From assembly GCF_023913515.1 (NCBI RefSeq), contig NZ_CP099391.1, forward strand, positions 2,232,001 through 2,296,000: a stretch of 64,000 bases of DNA. Reading direction: 5' to 3'. The notes under the pieces were generated by a model. It searched no databases, was not told where the DNA came from, and saw nothing but the letters and a program-made list of their open reading frames with translations. How positions within the stretch are numbered: position 1 is the first letter of the stretch; each line of letters begins with the position of its first letter. The stretch is from Natronococcus sp. CG52 (lineage in GTDB: Archaea; Halobacteriota; Halobacteria; Halobacteriales; Natrialbaceae). This document shows positions 37,893-47,261 of this stretch, piece by piece. The position numbers and the translations under genes are program-made.

Positions 37893-38429
37893 ATGGCCGA
37901 GGCAGACACGAACTCCGCAGATCAGTGCCAGGCGCTCACCGGGGACGGCGAGCGCTGTTCGCGCCCAGCACAGGACGACGGGTTCTGTTATCAACACGAC
38001 GAGAGTGATCAGACCGTGAGCGACAGTCAAACAGCCGAGACGGAACAGGACGAACAGGAACAAGAGCAAGAGCAAGCCGACCAGGACGCGCAGTCCGCCG
38101 ACATGGCCACGGACGAAACGACCGATCCCAGTGACGTCGATACGGACGACGTCGACGAGGACGACGACATCGCCGGCGTCCTCGCGGTCCGACAGACGGT
38201 CGAATCGACCGCCGGACAGATCGTCGGCCACGAATTCGATGGCGTCAGCGAGATTTCGCCCATGGACGAGGGCTGGCGCGCAGTCGTCGAAGTCGTCGAG
38301 CGATCGGCGGTGCCCGACACGCAGGACATCATCGGACGATACGAGATCGAACTCGGCGGAGAAGGCGTCGTCCAGGGCTACCGACGGCTCGACCGCTACC
38401 GTCGCGGAGATACGATGGCGTTCGAGTGA
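37893..38429 (+). CDS. gvpO: Gas vesicle protein GvpO with an N-terminal zinc-binding extension
   Basis: The 178-residue protein has the GvpO domain at its C-terminus (GVSEISPMDEGWRAVVEVVE, then DIIGRYEIELGGEG and GYRRLDRYRRG). Ahead of it are an acidic/Gln-rich linker (about 37-90) and a small cysteine module, C12-x9-C22-x9-C32-x2-H35 (TGDGERCSRPA, then FCYQH), of the type seen in short DUF5763-like zinc modules. GvpO is required for vesicle formation; the zinc module is an addition I do not expect in Halobacterium GvpO. Confidence 0.9.
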   Translation: MAEADTNSADQCQALTGDGERCSRPAQDDGFCYQHDESDQTVSDSQTAETEQDEQEQEQEQADQDAQSADMATDETTDPSDVDTDDVDEDDDIAGVLAVRQTVESTAGQIVGHEFDGVSEISPMDEGWRAVVEVVERSAVPDTQDIIGRYEIELGGEGVVQGYRRLDRYRRGDTMAFE

Positions 38430-38641
38430 CGGATCCCGTCACTCCGCCGACAGACAGCTCCGGCTCGCTCGAGTCACAACCCCGTCTCCCCGCGCCCACT
38501 CGTCCCGACTACCGCAGCACCCCTCGCTGACTGCCTCGCCGCTCTCCGTCGTTTCCTCGGCCACTCTCCTGCCGTCGACTGATTCCGTCCAGCGACGTCG
38601 ATCTCGAAATCTCGAAGTGACCGTGCGTCGTTGACTCGTCC

Positions 38642-38974
38642 GTGCAACTCGTTTCCGGGATCCGCGTCTACGGCGTCGATGTCGGTCCGTCGACTCGCTG
38701 TGCGCACTACCACACCGATCGCGACGTCCTCGCGTTCAAGTTCGACTGCTGTGACCGGTACTACTCCTGTATTCGCTGTCACGACGCTGTAGCGGATCAC
38801 GACGCGGAGCCGTGGCCCCGGCGCCGGTTCGCGGAGCCCTCGGTTCTCTGTGGCGCGTGCGGAACGACACTTTCCGCTCCCGAGTACCTCAAGTGTGACT
38901 ACCAGTGTCCATCCTGCGGAGCACCGTTCAACCCCGGCTGTGAGGCCCACCTGGAGCACTACCTCGAGCAGTAG
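38642..38974 (+). CDS. CHY-type zinc finger protein
   Basis: The 110-residue protein from GTG 38642 has the CHY zinc-finger pattern: C20-x-H22 (RCAHYH), D-CCDRYYSCIRCHD, then CGACG and CDYQCPSCGAPFNPGC, with a closing H-x2-H. The family (including yeast Hot13) binds several zinc ions and is linked to metal delivery or redox. Haloarchaeal members are uncharacterised. It stands alone between gvpO and the membrane-anchored regulator. Confidence 0.88.
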   Translation: MQLVSGIRVYGVDVGPSTRCAHYHTDRDVLAFKFDCCDRYYSCIRCHDAVADHDAEPWPRRRFAEPSVLCGACGTTLSAPEYLKCDYQCPSCGAPFNPGCEAHLEHYLEQ

Positions 38975-39010
38975 CGGTCGTCTCCGGATCCCGACCGGGC
39001 GAATAGGGGC

Positions 39011-40804
39011 TCAGTCGTCCGCCGGGGCTCGCCTCGAGGAAGTCGTGTCGCTCACCGGCTCTCCGAGCAGCGCCGTCTCGGCCTTCGGTGTGAGTTCGTT
39101 GACCATCGCCCGGCCGTCGCGTTCGCGGACGACCAGTTCGTCCTCGGCCAGCGCGGAGAGGTGGTGTGAGACGGTACTGGGGTCGCGGTTCAGTTCGTCC
39201 GCCAGCCGGCCGTTGTGCGCTCGACCGAGTTCGGCGAGCGCCTCGAGCACGTCGCGCTTGGCCGGTTCCTCGAGTGCCGCGTGGAGTTCGACGTCCGTCG
39301 CGTCGAGGTAGTACCGACGCTTGCCGTTGACCTTCACCGCCGTTACCATCCCCTCCTCATCGAGTACGCGAGCGTGGTGGCGAACGGTCGACAGCGACAC
39401 GCCGCTTCGCTCGCTCACCTGCGAGAGATAGCAGCCGGGTTCGTCCTGGATCGTCGCATAGACGGCCTCGCGAACGTCGTTCTCGAGCGGATCGGAGTCG
39501 TCGTACCGGCTGTACCGAAGGATCGCCAGCAGCTCCCACGGGAGATCGGCGACCATTCGTCGAAGCTGTCGGAGCGGGAACTGGTTCGCCCAACTGGCAA
39601 GGGAGCTGCCCGTGGCTCCGGTCGCACCGGCCGCACCGGCGCTTCCGGCGGTTGCCCCGGACGCCGTGACCACACCGAGCAGTCCGATCAGGATCGCGTC
39701 CGTCGTGGTGGACGGCGTCTCACGCTCGTCAGGTGCGCTGGATCGGTCGGTCCCGTCGTCGTCAGCGGTCGTCTCGTTCGTATCCGTTCCGTCGCTGGCC
39801 GTCTCTGCCGGTGAAACGGTGGTCGTCCCGTGATTTTCCTCCGGGTCGCCGACCTCGGTATCGTCTCGGTCGATGGGCTCGCTCGAGCCCGCCGTGTTCT
39901 CGACCGTCCTGGTCGTCCCGTCGATATCGGACCCGGAAGTCACGGCCGTCGAGTATACCGTCTCCTCGACCGAGTCGACCGTCTCCTCGGTCGTGTCGTC
40001 GACGAGGTCTGTGGTCTCTCCGATCGTGTTTTCGACGGTATCGGTCGTCTCGTCTGTCGTGTTTCCAATAGTATCGGTCGTCTCTGAGGTCGTCTTCTCA
40101 ACAGCCTCCGTTGTCCCTTCAGTCGTGTCTTCGACAGTACCCGTCGTCTCCTCGACCGAGTCATCGACCGTTTCGGTCGCATCTTCGGTCGTCCCTTCGA
40201 TTGTTTCGGTCGCGTCGTCGACCGTGTCATCGACTGTTCCGGTCGTGTTTTCGACTGTCTCATCAGTCGTCTCGGTGACCGCCCCCTCGACGGTTTCAGT
40301 CGTGCCTCCGGCTGTGTCTTCGACAGTATCCGTCGTGTTCTCCACCGTGCCGTCGACGGTATCAGTCGCACCTTCGGTCGTCTCTTCGACTGTCTCATCA
40401 GTCGTCTCCAACGTCTCATTGACCGCCTCGTCGATGGTTTCGGTCGTATCGCCGGCTGTCTCAGCCGTGTCGTCGGTCGTTTCCTCGGCTGGTTCAGTAG
40501 ACTCCGTGACCGTCTCGTTCAACTCTTCGGTCGTTTCGGACGACGTGTTCTCCGTCTCGTCGGTCGTGTCATCGACGGTTTCGATCGTGTCGTCCGTTAG
40601 ATCACCAGTCTCGTTCGCCCCGTCGCTCGAGCTCTCGGTCGGCTCGGTGGCCGTCGAGCTATCCCCGTCCGAGTCCAGTTCTGTCGCACTCGAGCCGGCT
40701 TCGTCGATCGCTCCGGCGGCGAGTCCGGCGAGCGGAAGACCGAGTATCAGTACTGCGACCAGACAGGCCACGATTCGGGCCGCGAGCGACGAACGTCGTT
40801 CCAT
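39011..40804 (-). CDS. Membrane-anchored transcription factor with a Thr/Glu-rich external repeat domain
   Basis: From ATG 40804 (597 residues) the protein has an N-terminal signal/anchor helix (about 8-30), a ~300-residue external low-complexity domain of repeated TTETVE/DTVEDTT-like units, a membrane helix (about 365-400; Ala/Gly-rich AILIGLLGVVTASGA) and a cytoplasmic part with two winged-helix domains (first near 445-505: GCYLSQVSERSGVSLSTVRHH; second near 520-575: AHNGRLADELNRDPSTVSHH). Surface state could thus be read directly by DNA-binding domains. A 17-bp palindrome overlaps its likely transcription start. The Thr-rich region is a candidate for O-glycosylation. Confidence 0.8.
   Translation of the reverse strand: MERRSSLAARIVACLVAVLILGLPLAGLAAGAIDEAGSSATELDSDGDSSTATEPTESSSDGANETGDLTDDTIETVDDTTDETENTSSETTEELNETVTESTEPAEETTDDTAETAGDTTETIDEAVNETLETTDETVEETTEGATDTVDGTVENTTDTVEDTAGGTTETVEGAVTETTDETVENTTGTVDDTVDDATETIEGTTEDATETVDDSVEETTGTVEDTTEGTTEAVEKTTSETTDTIGNTTDETTDTVENTIGETTDLVDDTTEETVDSVEETVYSTAVTSGSDIDGTTRTVENTAGSSEPIDRDDTEVGDPEENHGTTTVSPAETASDGTDTNETTADDDGTDRSSAPDERETPSTTTDAILIGLLGVVTASGATAGSAGAAGATGATGSSLASWANQFPLRQLRRMVADLPWELLAILRYSRYDDSDPLENDVREAVYATIQDEPGCYLSQVSERSGVSLSTVRHHARVLDEEGMVTAVKVNGKRRYYLDATDVELHAALEEPAKRDVLEALAELGRAHNGRLADELNRDPSTVSHHLSALAEDELVVRERDGRAMVNELTPKAETALLGEPVSDTTSSRRAPADD
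39950..40640 (-). repeat. Degenerate coding repeat region of the membrane-anchored regulator
   Basis: Many variants of a 24-30-bp unit (reading GTCGTCTCTTCGACGGTATC-like on plus) encode the Thr/Glu/Asp/Val repeats of the external domain. Such arrays can change length by recombination or slippage. Confidence 0.7.
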
Positions 40805-40820
40805 ACCAGTCAAGAGAACA

Positions 40821-40837
40821 TTACAGATACACTGTAA
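40821..40837 (-). promoter_or_regulatory. Palindromic operator before the membrane-anchored regulator
   Basis: TTACAG-ATACA-CTGTAA is a perfect 6-bp inverted repeat with a 5-bp centre. It lies between the TATA box (40852-40858) and the ATG (40804), over the predicted transcription start, a typical autorepression position. Confidence 0.6.
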
Positions 40838-40851
40838 TACGCTTTTCCGTG

Positions 40852-40858
40852 TATTTAA
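40852..40858 (-). promoter_or_regulatory. TATA box of the membrane-anchored regulator
   Basis: Minus-strand TTAAATA in CCGTTAAATACACGG; predicted initiation 24-28 bp downstream falls inside the 17-bp palindrome. Confidence 0.55.
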
Positions 40859-40949
40859 CGGCAGGTTACTAACCAGTCGCTATAGCGCGCTCCGGTGACG
40901 GGACCGGAATCCAGCAAGCTATTTCCCCGTCGAGCGGCGGACTCCTGGT

Positions 40950-43721
40950 ATGGATCCGGCGCTTGGCCCGCCCGACGCGATGGCCGAGAAACCCGACGAG
41001 CTGACGCCGATGATGCGGCAGTATTACGATCTCTGTGTGCGCTACGACGACGCGCTCGTCCTCTTTCAGGTCGGCGACTTCTACGAGACCTTCTGTGGCG
41101 CCGCTGAACGCACCGCGCGGCTGCTCGAGGTGACGCTGACCAGCCGCGAGGACAGCACCGGCGAGTATCCGATGACGGGCATCCCGATCGACAACGCCGA
41201 GTCCTACATCGAGGAGTTGCTCGAGTCCGGCTACCGCGTCGCCGTCGCGGACCAGATCGAGGAACCCGGCGAGTCACCGGGGGTCGTCGAACGCGCGGTC
41301 ACGCGCGTAATCACCCCCGGAACGCTCACGGAGGACGAACTGCTCGCCAGCGACGACAACAACTTCGTGGCCGCGGTCGCCCGCGGCAGCGGCGAGGAGC
41401 ACGCGGAGGCGGACGAGGAACTCGCCATCGCCCTGCTCGACGTCTCGACCGGTGACTTCCTCGCGACGAGTTCTACCTCGAGCGAAGCGATCGCCGACGA
41501 AGTGAGCCGGTTCGATCCCTCGGAGGCCGTCGTCGGACCGGACGCGTCCGTCGACCTCTTCCCCGAGACCTGCATGGTGACGCCGTTCGAGGCCGACGTG
41601 TTCGATCGTGAGCGCGCGGGCGAGACGGTATCGCGATACTTCCGCAATCCCGATGCTCTGCTCGCCAGCGACGCCGAGGTTCGGGCCTGCGGCGCGTTGC
41701 TCTCCTATGCGGAGTACGTTCGCGGCGGCGAACACGAAGGCGAGCGTGACGTAACGGCCGACACCGACATCGACGAAGACGGCACCGAACCCGGCGACGC
41801 GGGCGGCGCTCGCCTCGAGTACATCACGCACCTCACCCGGTACGACCCCCGCGAGTACCTGCTGCTCGACGCCGTCGCCCTGCGGAGTCTCGAACTATTC
41901 GAACCGCGAGCAGTCCACAGCCGCGAGGACGCGACACTCGTCGGCGTCCTCGACGAGACGGCGAGCGCGCTCGGAGGCCGAAAGCTCCGGGACTGGATCC
42001 GCCGTCCCCTGCTCGAGCCCGAACGCATCGAGGCGCGTCTCGACGCGGTCGAAGAGTTGACCGGATCGGTCCAGTGCCGCGAGCAACTCCACGAACTGCT
42101 GCGGGACGTCTACGACCTCGAGCGGCTGATCGGCCGGATCTCTCGCGAGCGAGCTAACGCGCGGGACCTGCGCTCGCTCCGGGACACGCTGGCCGTCGTT
42201 CCCGAGGTCCGCGATCGGCTCGCCGACGCCGACTGCGATCGACTCCGGCAGTTACACGCCGACCTCGATCCGCTCGCCGACGTTCGCGACCTGATCGACG
42301 GCGCCATCGTGTCGGACCCGCCGATCGAGATCACCGAGGGTGGCATCATCGCCGAGGAGTACGACGCGGACCTGGACGAACTCCGCGGGACCGCCCGGGA
42401 CGGCAAACAGTGGATCGACGACCTCGAGGAGCGCGAGCGCGAGCGAACCGGCGTCGACTCGCTCAAGGTCGGCTACAACTCGGTTCACGGCTACTACATC
42501 GAGGTCACGAACCCGAATCTCGAGGCGGTACCCGAGAACTACCAGCGCCGCCAGACCCTGAAGAACTCGGAGCGGTTCGTCACGCCCGAACTCAAGGAGC
42601 GCGAGGACGAGATCGTCGGCGCGGAGGAGCGCGCGGACGAGCGCGAGTACGAACTCTTCTGTGACGTCCGCAGCGAGGTCGCCGGGGAGGTCGAACGCGT
42701 CCAGAACCTGGCTGACGCGCTCGCGACGCTCGACGCGCTCGTCTCGCTCGCGACCGTCGCCGCCCAGTACGATTACTGCCGACCGGAGATCGAATCGCGC
42801 GACGATGGCGAGGGACTCGAGATCGACGTCGATGGCGGTCGCCATCCCGTCGTCGAGCGCACTCAGGAGTCGTTCGTCCCGAACGGTGCCCGACTCGCTC
42901 CCGAGCAGCGACTGGCGGTGATCACGGGGCCGAACATGTCGGGGAAGTCGACGTACATGCGCCAGGTCGCCCAGATCGTGCTGCTGGCGCAGGTCGGCAG
43001 CTTCGTCCCCGCCCGATCGGCCCGGATCACGCCCGTCGACCGAATATTCACCCGCGTCGGCGCCAGCGACGATATCGCCGGCGGGCGCTCGACGTTCATG
43101 ATCGAGATGGACGAACTCGCGACCATCCTCCGGGAGGCCGACGAGGGTTCGCTGGTCCTGCTCGACGAGGTGGGTCGAGGCACGTCGACGGCGGACGGCC
43201 TCGCCATCGCGCAGTCGATTACCGAGCACATCCACGACGCGGTCGGGGCGACGACCCTGTTCGCGACCCACCACCACCCGCTGACCGAACTCGCCGACGA
43301 GCTCGAGGCCGCGTTCACGCTCCACTTCGAGGTCGAGCAAACGGACGGCGAGGTCGTCTTCCACCACGAGATCGTCCCCGGTGCGGCGACGGGTTCCTAC
43401 GGCGTGGAGGTTGCGACTGCGGCTGGCGTCCCCGAGCCGGTCGTCGAGCGCTCGCGGGAACTGGTCGCCGAGAACGCCGACGACGCGGCTATAGATGGAG
43501 AGTCGGTCGACGGCTCCGATACGGACGGGCCCGCGCCCGCCACGGCGACGGCCGACGGCGGCGAGCGAGCCGCGGGGTCACGATCACCATCGAGCCACGA
43601 GGCCAACGCTGACCTGCTAGCCGACATCACGGCCGAGCTTCGGTCCCTCGAGGTTGCTCACCTCACGCCAGTCGAGGCCCTGACGGAGCTCGATCGGCTG
43701 CAGCGGCTGCTCGAGGAGTAA
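40950..43721 (+). CDS. mutS: DNA mismatch repair protein MutS
   Basis: The 923-residue protein has the mismatch-reading Phe-x-Glu motif (F44-Y-E46 in GDFYETF), MutS connector, lever and clamp domains, and the ABC-type ATPase: Walker [10 protein letters not shown] near 660, signature ...[11 protein letters not shown], Walker [13 protein letters not shown] and the His loop THHHPL. An acidic low-complexity linker (about 845-885) precedes the C-terminal helix. A TATA-like GCTATTT at about 40918-40924 supports a leaderless ATG at 40950. No mutL is adjacent. Most archaea lack MutS/MutL; Halobacteria are a known exception. Confidence 0.95.
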   Translation: MDPALGPPDAMAEKPDELTPMMRQYYDLCVRYDDALVLFQVGDFYETFCGAAERTARLLEVTLTSREDSTGEYPMTGIPIDNAESYIEELLESGYRVAVADQIEEPGESPGVVERAVTRVITPGTLTEDELLASDDNNFVAAVARGSGEEHAEADEELAIALLDVSTGDFLATSSTSSEAIADEVSRFDPSEAVVGPDASVDLFPETCMVTPFEADVFDRERAGETVSRYFRNPDALLASDAEVRACGALLSYAEYVRGGEHEGERDVTADTDIDEDGTEPGDAGGARLEYITHLTRYDPREYLLLDAVALRSLELFEPRAVHSREDATLVGVLDETASALGGRKLRDWIRRPLLEPERIEARLDAVEELTGSVQCREQLHELLRDVYDLERLIGRISRERANARDLRSLRDTLAVVPEVRDRLADADCDRLRQLHADLDPLADVRDLIDGAIVSDPPIEITEGGIIAEEYDADLDELRGTARDGKQWIDDLEERERERTGVDSLKVGYNSVHGYYIEVTNPNLEAVPENYQRRQTLKNSERFVTPELKEREDEIVGAEERADEREYELFCDVRSEVAGEVERVQNLADALATLDALVSLATVAAQYDYCRPEIESRDDGEGLEIDVDGGRHPVVERTQESFVPNGARLAPEQRLAVITGPNMSGKSTYMRQVAQIVLLAQVGSFVPARSARITPVDRIFTRVGASDDIAGGRSTFMIEMDELATILREADEGSLVLLDEVGRGTSTADGLAIAQSITEHIHDAVGATTLFATHHHPLTELADELEAAFTLHFEVEQTDGEVVFHHEIVPGAATGSYGVEVATAAGVPEPVVERSRELVAENADDAAIDGESVDGSDTDGPAPATATADGGERAAGSRSPSSHEANADLLADITAELRSLEVAHLTPVEALTELDRLQRLLEE

Positions 43722-43727
43722 GCGCCG

Positions 43728-44189
43728 TTAGTCGTGGCGCTGCCCGACCTTCAGGAACGCGAGGGCGGCCCCGAGAAGTGCGGTGTTTTTCAGGAAGTGG
43801 ATGAGCTGCTGTTGTTTCTGTTCGGGATCCTCGAGGTTCCAGAAGTCGTGCATCACCGGGGTGGTACTGACCAGGAATCCCACGATCGCCGCGGCGGCCG
43901 CGGACGGAATCCGCCACAGCACTACGCCGAGCCCGCCGAGCAGGAGGCCCCCGCTCACTGCGGGGACGGCGATCTCCGGAAACGGCGCGTTCTTGGATTC
44001 GGCGTAGCCGATCCGCTCGTCGAGATTCCGAAGGTTATCGAGCGCGTTGAACGCGAGGATGCCACCGAAGAGGACGCGCCCGAGTCGAAACAGCGCGGTT
44101 TCGGCGAGCGGAGACCCGTCCGCGCTCGCATCGGATCGGTCAGTCGCGTCGCTGCTCCGTCGCTGTTGAATTCGAGACGAGAGTCTCAT
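43728..44189 (-). CDS. DoxX-family membrane protein
   Basis: The protein from ATG 44189 (153 residues) has an acidic, Ser-rich N-terminus and four hydrophobic segments matching DoxX: LGRVLFGGILAFNALDNLRN, then PAVSGGLLLGGLGVVLW, a third Ala-rich helix, and HFLKNTALLGAALAFL. DoxX proteins are membrane subunits of quinone-linked redox complexes or of unknown role. Its stop lies 6 bp from the mutS stop (convergent). Confidence 0.8.
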   Translation of the reverse strand: MRLSSRIQQRRSSDATDRSDASADGSPLAETALFRLGRVLFGGILAFNALDNLRNLDERIGYAESKNAPFPEIAVPAVSGGLLLGGLGVVLWRIPSAAAAAIVGFLVSTTPVMHDFWNLEDPEQKQQQLIHFLKNTALLGAALAFLKVGQRHD

Positions 44190-44387
44190 CGTTCGATGAC
44201 AACGTCCCGAACGGGATAGGTGCCGACGTGGCAGTTGCATGTCTCCGGAGCCGCCACTGCAAGATTCTTCGTGGCCGGCATCGAACGCTCGAGTGAGGTC
44301 GACGAGGCGGGCGACGAGCCCGACGATCCACCGCTGGAGTTCGGTATCCGCGCTGAAACTGATGACACACTATCGGAGGTAATCACC

Positions 44388-44846
44388 ATGACAGACTTCA
44401 CCCTCACGAGTAACGCGTTCGACGACGGCGAACGGATTCCCGAAAAGCACGGCCGCGACGCGGAGAACGTCAACCCGCCGCTCGAGGTCAACGGCGTCCC
44501 CGACGAGGCCGAATCGCTGGCGCTGATCGTGGACGATCCTGACGCGGTCGAGCCCGCAGGGAAAGTTTGGGATCACTGGCTCGTCTGGAATATTCCGCCG
44601 GAGACGACGACGATTCCGGAAGACTGGGATCCCGACGATGCGATGGAAGGAACGAACGACTTCGGCGACGTCGGCTACGGCGGGCCGAGTCCGCCGGACC
44701 GAGAGCACACCTACCGGTTCAAACTCTACGCGCTGGACACCACACTCGACCTCGATTCTGACACCAGCGCCGGCGACCTCGAGTCGGCGTTGGACGGCCA
44801 CGTCGTCGCACAGGCGCTGTTCCAGGGAAGGTACCCGACGGCCTGA
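44388..44846 (+). CDS. YbhB/YbcL-family (PEBP-like) protein
   Basis: The 152-residue protein starts at ATG 44388, preceded by GGAGGT at 44376-44381. It has the PEBP/Raf-kinase-inhibitor-like fold signatures DDPDAVEPAGKVWDHWLVWNI and GYGGPSPPDREHTYRF, which form the ligand pocket. The biological role of prokaryotic members is unclear. An in-frame upstream ATG at 44220 adds residues unlike the family. Confidence 0.9.
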   Translation: MTDFTLTSNAFDDGERIPEKHGRDAENVNPPLEVNGVPDEAESLALIVDDPDAVEPAGKVWDHWLVWNIPPETTTIPEDWDPDDAMEGTNDFGDVGYGGPSPPDREHTYRFKLYALDTTLDLDSDTSAGDLESALDGHVVAQALFQGRYPTA

Positions 44847-44896
44847 CCGACAGTCACACCGGCTCCCCGGCGGACTAACCGGTAATTGGGCACCGG

Positions 44897-45640
44897 CTAC
44901 CCGTCCGTCGGCTCGAGCGAGACGAACTCGAGGTCGTGCCGAGCCAGCAGCCGGTCGGCCCGGTCGGTCACCGACGGCGCGACGAGCACGCCGCGAACGG
45001 CGGCGTCGGCGTGGAGATCTCGTGAAAGGGCGTCGACGTACCGCCGAAGCTGACTCACCGCGTCCGGGCCGACGCGACGGCGCTTGAGTTCGACGACGAC
45101 CGATCGGCCCGCCGAATCCTCACCGTAGATGTCGACCGCGCCGGCCGGCGTATCGCGCTCGGTCGCCAACGGGGTAAAGCCGGACTCGAGCAGCGACGGC
45201 TCCTCGAGGATCCGCTGTCGAAGGTCCTCCTCGGTGCCGACGAGCGCGATTTCGTTGGGGTCCGATCCCGCGAACGTCGAGACCTGGAGCACCTGCCGAA
45301 AGGAGACGAGCAGCCGCTCGTCCGGCGTCGATCGCAGGCTCTCAATCACGAGCGCGTCGTCCTCGCAGCGGACGGCGTGCTCACAGCCCGGCGGCTGCCA
45401 GTTGACGGGCTGTTGGCCCTCGTCGGTGTGGACGAGAGCCGCGCCGTCGGGTTTGAGCATCACGTGGCGGTCGCCGGCCTCGAGTCGACTCGAGGCGCGA
45501 CCGTCGTAGTCGACGGTGCAGCGACCGAAGACGGTGATCATGGCCTCGCGTTCGATCCCGTCGGCGATCGCCTCGCGGGCCGTCTCGAGGGCGGGTTGCT
45601 CGAGCGTGGTCGCCTGCGGGGGCTGGATACCGGCTGTCAC
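44897..45640 (-). CDS. nucS: NucS/EndoMS mismatch endonuclease
   Basis: The 247-residue protein shows the NucS layout: N-terminal dimerisation/DNA-binding domain (ITVFGRCTVDYDGRASS) and C-terminal RecB-like nuclease with DIYGEDSAGRSVVVELKRR (Asp, Glu-x-Lys) and QLRRYVDAL. EndoMS cuts both strands at mismatches. The start is GTG 45640: a TATA-like TTTTAT at about 45665-45670 is spaced ~25 bp before it, so the longer frame from 45724 is rejected. It sits 1.2 kb from mutS. Confidence 0.92.
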   Translation of the reverse strand: MTAGIQPPQATTLEQPALETAREAIADGIEREAMITVFGRCTVDYDGRASSRLEAGDRHVMLKPDGAALVHTDEGQQPVNWQPPGCEHAVRCEDDALVIESLRSTPDERLLVSFRQVLQVSTFAGSDPNEIALVGTEEDLRQRILEEPSLLESGFTPLATERDTPAGAVDIYGEDSAGRSVVVELKRRRVGPDAVSQLRRYVDALSRDLHADAAVRGVLVAPSVTDRADRLLARHDLEFVSLEPTDG

Positions 45641-45756
45641 TGGGGACAGATAGCCGGCTGGCGAATAAAAGGTCCCCGAACCGACGGTCGAGCGAGCTTC
45701 GAGAGATGAGGGGATCGAAAACACTTATTTTCGTCGGTCTACGCGTTCGAATACGA

Positions 45757-46380
45757 ATGATCAACGAATACGACCGCCGTCGATTTCTCCGAATCACCGG
45801 AACGGGTACCGCAGCGGCGCTCGCCGGCTGTGCCGCGTTCAATCCGCTGAGCGACGACGGAGACGAACCCGACGACGTGTTGACGGCCGCCGTGGGTCCG
45901 GATCCGGAGGAGATCGAGGATCTCATCGAAGCGGTCGAGGAGGGAGAGATGGACGCGAGGGAGGCCCAGCAGCGCGAGCAGGAACTGATCGACGAGGCGA
46001 CCGAAGCGTTCGAGGCTCGAGTCGAGGACGATTCGGATCTGACGATCGAGGAGTCGAGCGGAGACATCGGCCTCTACCAGATCGACGGTTCGGCGGAAGC
46101 GATCGTGAGCGCGCTCCGGGAAGGCGCGGTATCCTCGTTGCATCGGGCTGCAGCCTACGATCAGTTCCTCGAGCAGCAGGAACAGCAGCCTCAGCCGGAG
46201 CCGGAGCCGGAACCCGACGAGGAGGAAGGAGAGGTGGACGATGGTGAGGAGACGGACGACGGCGAGGAAGCGGACGAAGCGGATTCCGATGAAGACACCG
46301 ACTCGGACGACGGCGAGGACGACACCGGCGAGGAGACGGAGGAGGACGATAGCGAGGACACCGCCGACGGCGAGGCGTGA
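45757..46380 (+). CDS. Tat-exported lipoprotein with an acidic tail
   Basis: The 207-residue protein starts at ATG 45757, with an AT-rich CTTATTTT about 30 bp upstream. It has a twin-arginine signal and lipobox (DRRRFLRITG ... LAGC), so it is lipid-anchored outside the membrane at the Cys. The folded part (about 40-140) is helical (EEIEDLIEAVEEGEMDAREA). After a Gln/Pro/Glu stretch, the last ~60 residues are nearly all Asp, Glu, Gly and Thr. The function is unknown. Confidence 0.8.
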   Translation: MINEYDRRRFLRITGTGTAAALAGCAAFNPLSDDGDEPDDVLTAAVGPDPEEIEDLIEAVEEGEMDAREAQQREQELIDEATEAFEARVEDDSDLTIEESSGDIGLYQIDGSAEAIVSALREGAVSSLHRAAAYDQFLEQQEQQPQPEPEPEPDEEEGEVDDGEETDDGEEADEADSDEDTDSDDGEDDTGEETEEDDSEDTADGEA

Positions 46381-46424
46381 ACTGTCCGTAACGGAGGTCG
46401 ATTCCCGCTCTCTATTTTCTCGGC

Positions 46425-46907
46425 CTACTCGACGCTGAACGGACTCTCTCGTTCGGTCCAGTTCCAGCCGGGGAGCCGTTCCTGGAAGCCGGCGGCCAGC
46501 GCCGCCTCGAGGTCGTCGACGCCCGCGTTTTCGGCGTCGTCGCCGTGGACCTGCAGATCCGCGTAGTGGAAGGTCGCCTCGCCGAGCGTTCGCAGGGGCT
46601 GCGTGCCAGCGATCGTGGCGGCCAGCTCTCGGCCGAGAATTTCGTCGACGATGAACCCCGGATAGTCGTTCGCGACGTCGAGTTCGCGGAGGATCGCGAT
46701 CATCGCCGCGACGTTGACCGCCAGGTCGCCGTCGGCGAAGACGGCGTCGACCTCCTCGAGGTACGCGTCCTCGGTGACGGGATCGACGTCAGTGTCGAAG
46801 ATCGAACCGAGATCGTCGCGCACGTCGTTGATGATCGGCACGACGGCGTCGGCTCGCTGTGCAACCCAATCTCGTTCGGCGACAACGCGGTCCGGTGTCA
46901 GACGCAT
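46425..46907 (-). CDS. Uncharacterised soluble haloarchaeal protein
   Basis: The 160-residue acidic protein from ATG 46907 is predicted mostly helical (RADAVVPIINDVRDDLGSIF, VNVAAMIAILRELDVANDY). A TATAAAAG on the minus strand at about 46948-46955 lies 41-48 bp upstream, implying a short leader. Longer in-frame starts up to 47177 give basic, non-haloarchaeal sequence and are rejected. I recognise no family. Confidence 0.7.
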   Translation of the reverse strand: MRLTPDRVVAERDWVAQRADAVVPIINDVRDDLGSIFDTDVDPVTEDAYLEEVDAVFADGDLAVNVAAMIAILRELDVANDYPGFIVDEILGRELAATIAGTQPLRTLGEATFHYADLQVHGDDAENAGVDDLEAALAAGFQERLPGWNWTERESPFSVE

Positions 46908-46947
46908 ACGTGCGTTTCGAGCGGAACTGTCCTGTGTTTTGCGAAGG

Positions 46948-46955
46948 CTTTTATA
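46948..46955 (-). promoter_or_regulatory. TATA box in the 46908-47261 intergenic region
   Basis: Minus-strand TATAAAAG within GTGGTATAAAAGCC serves the gene at 46425. The remainder of this 354-bp divergent spacer shows no gene; I see no clear TATA box at -25 of the aCPSF1 gene. Confidence 0.5.
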
Positions 46956-47261
46956 CCACGCAAAGAATAGCCACGGGTAAGCGGGTTCTCCCTGGAATCT
47001 TCCCGCACGGACCAGGATAACCGACCTGGGAGCGTCTTCGTCGCGTACGAAGCAGCACACGATGATTTGGGGTACCAGACGGAACGTAAACCGCGTTTTC
47101 CGATGGCATCGTCGTTCAACATCGTCGGCAGTATTGCAGATGCAGCGGTCGACGATCGCCGATCGGCTGGCCGTCACTGACGATCACCCCACTCCTGCTT
47201 CGACGCCGACGGTACGGACGCTCCCTCGTCGGCGAGTTCGCGCAATCGACAACTGGCGATT

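Noticed and set aside
39950-40640. Possible CRISPR or satellite array
   Set aside because: The repeats are degenerate, in frame and encode a Thr/Glu-rich domain; no spacer structure exists.
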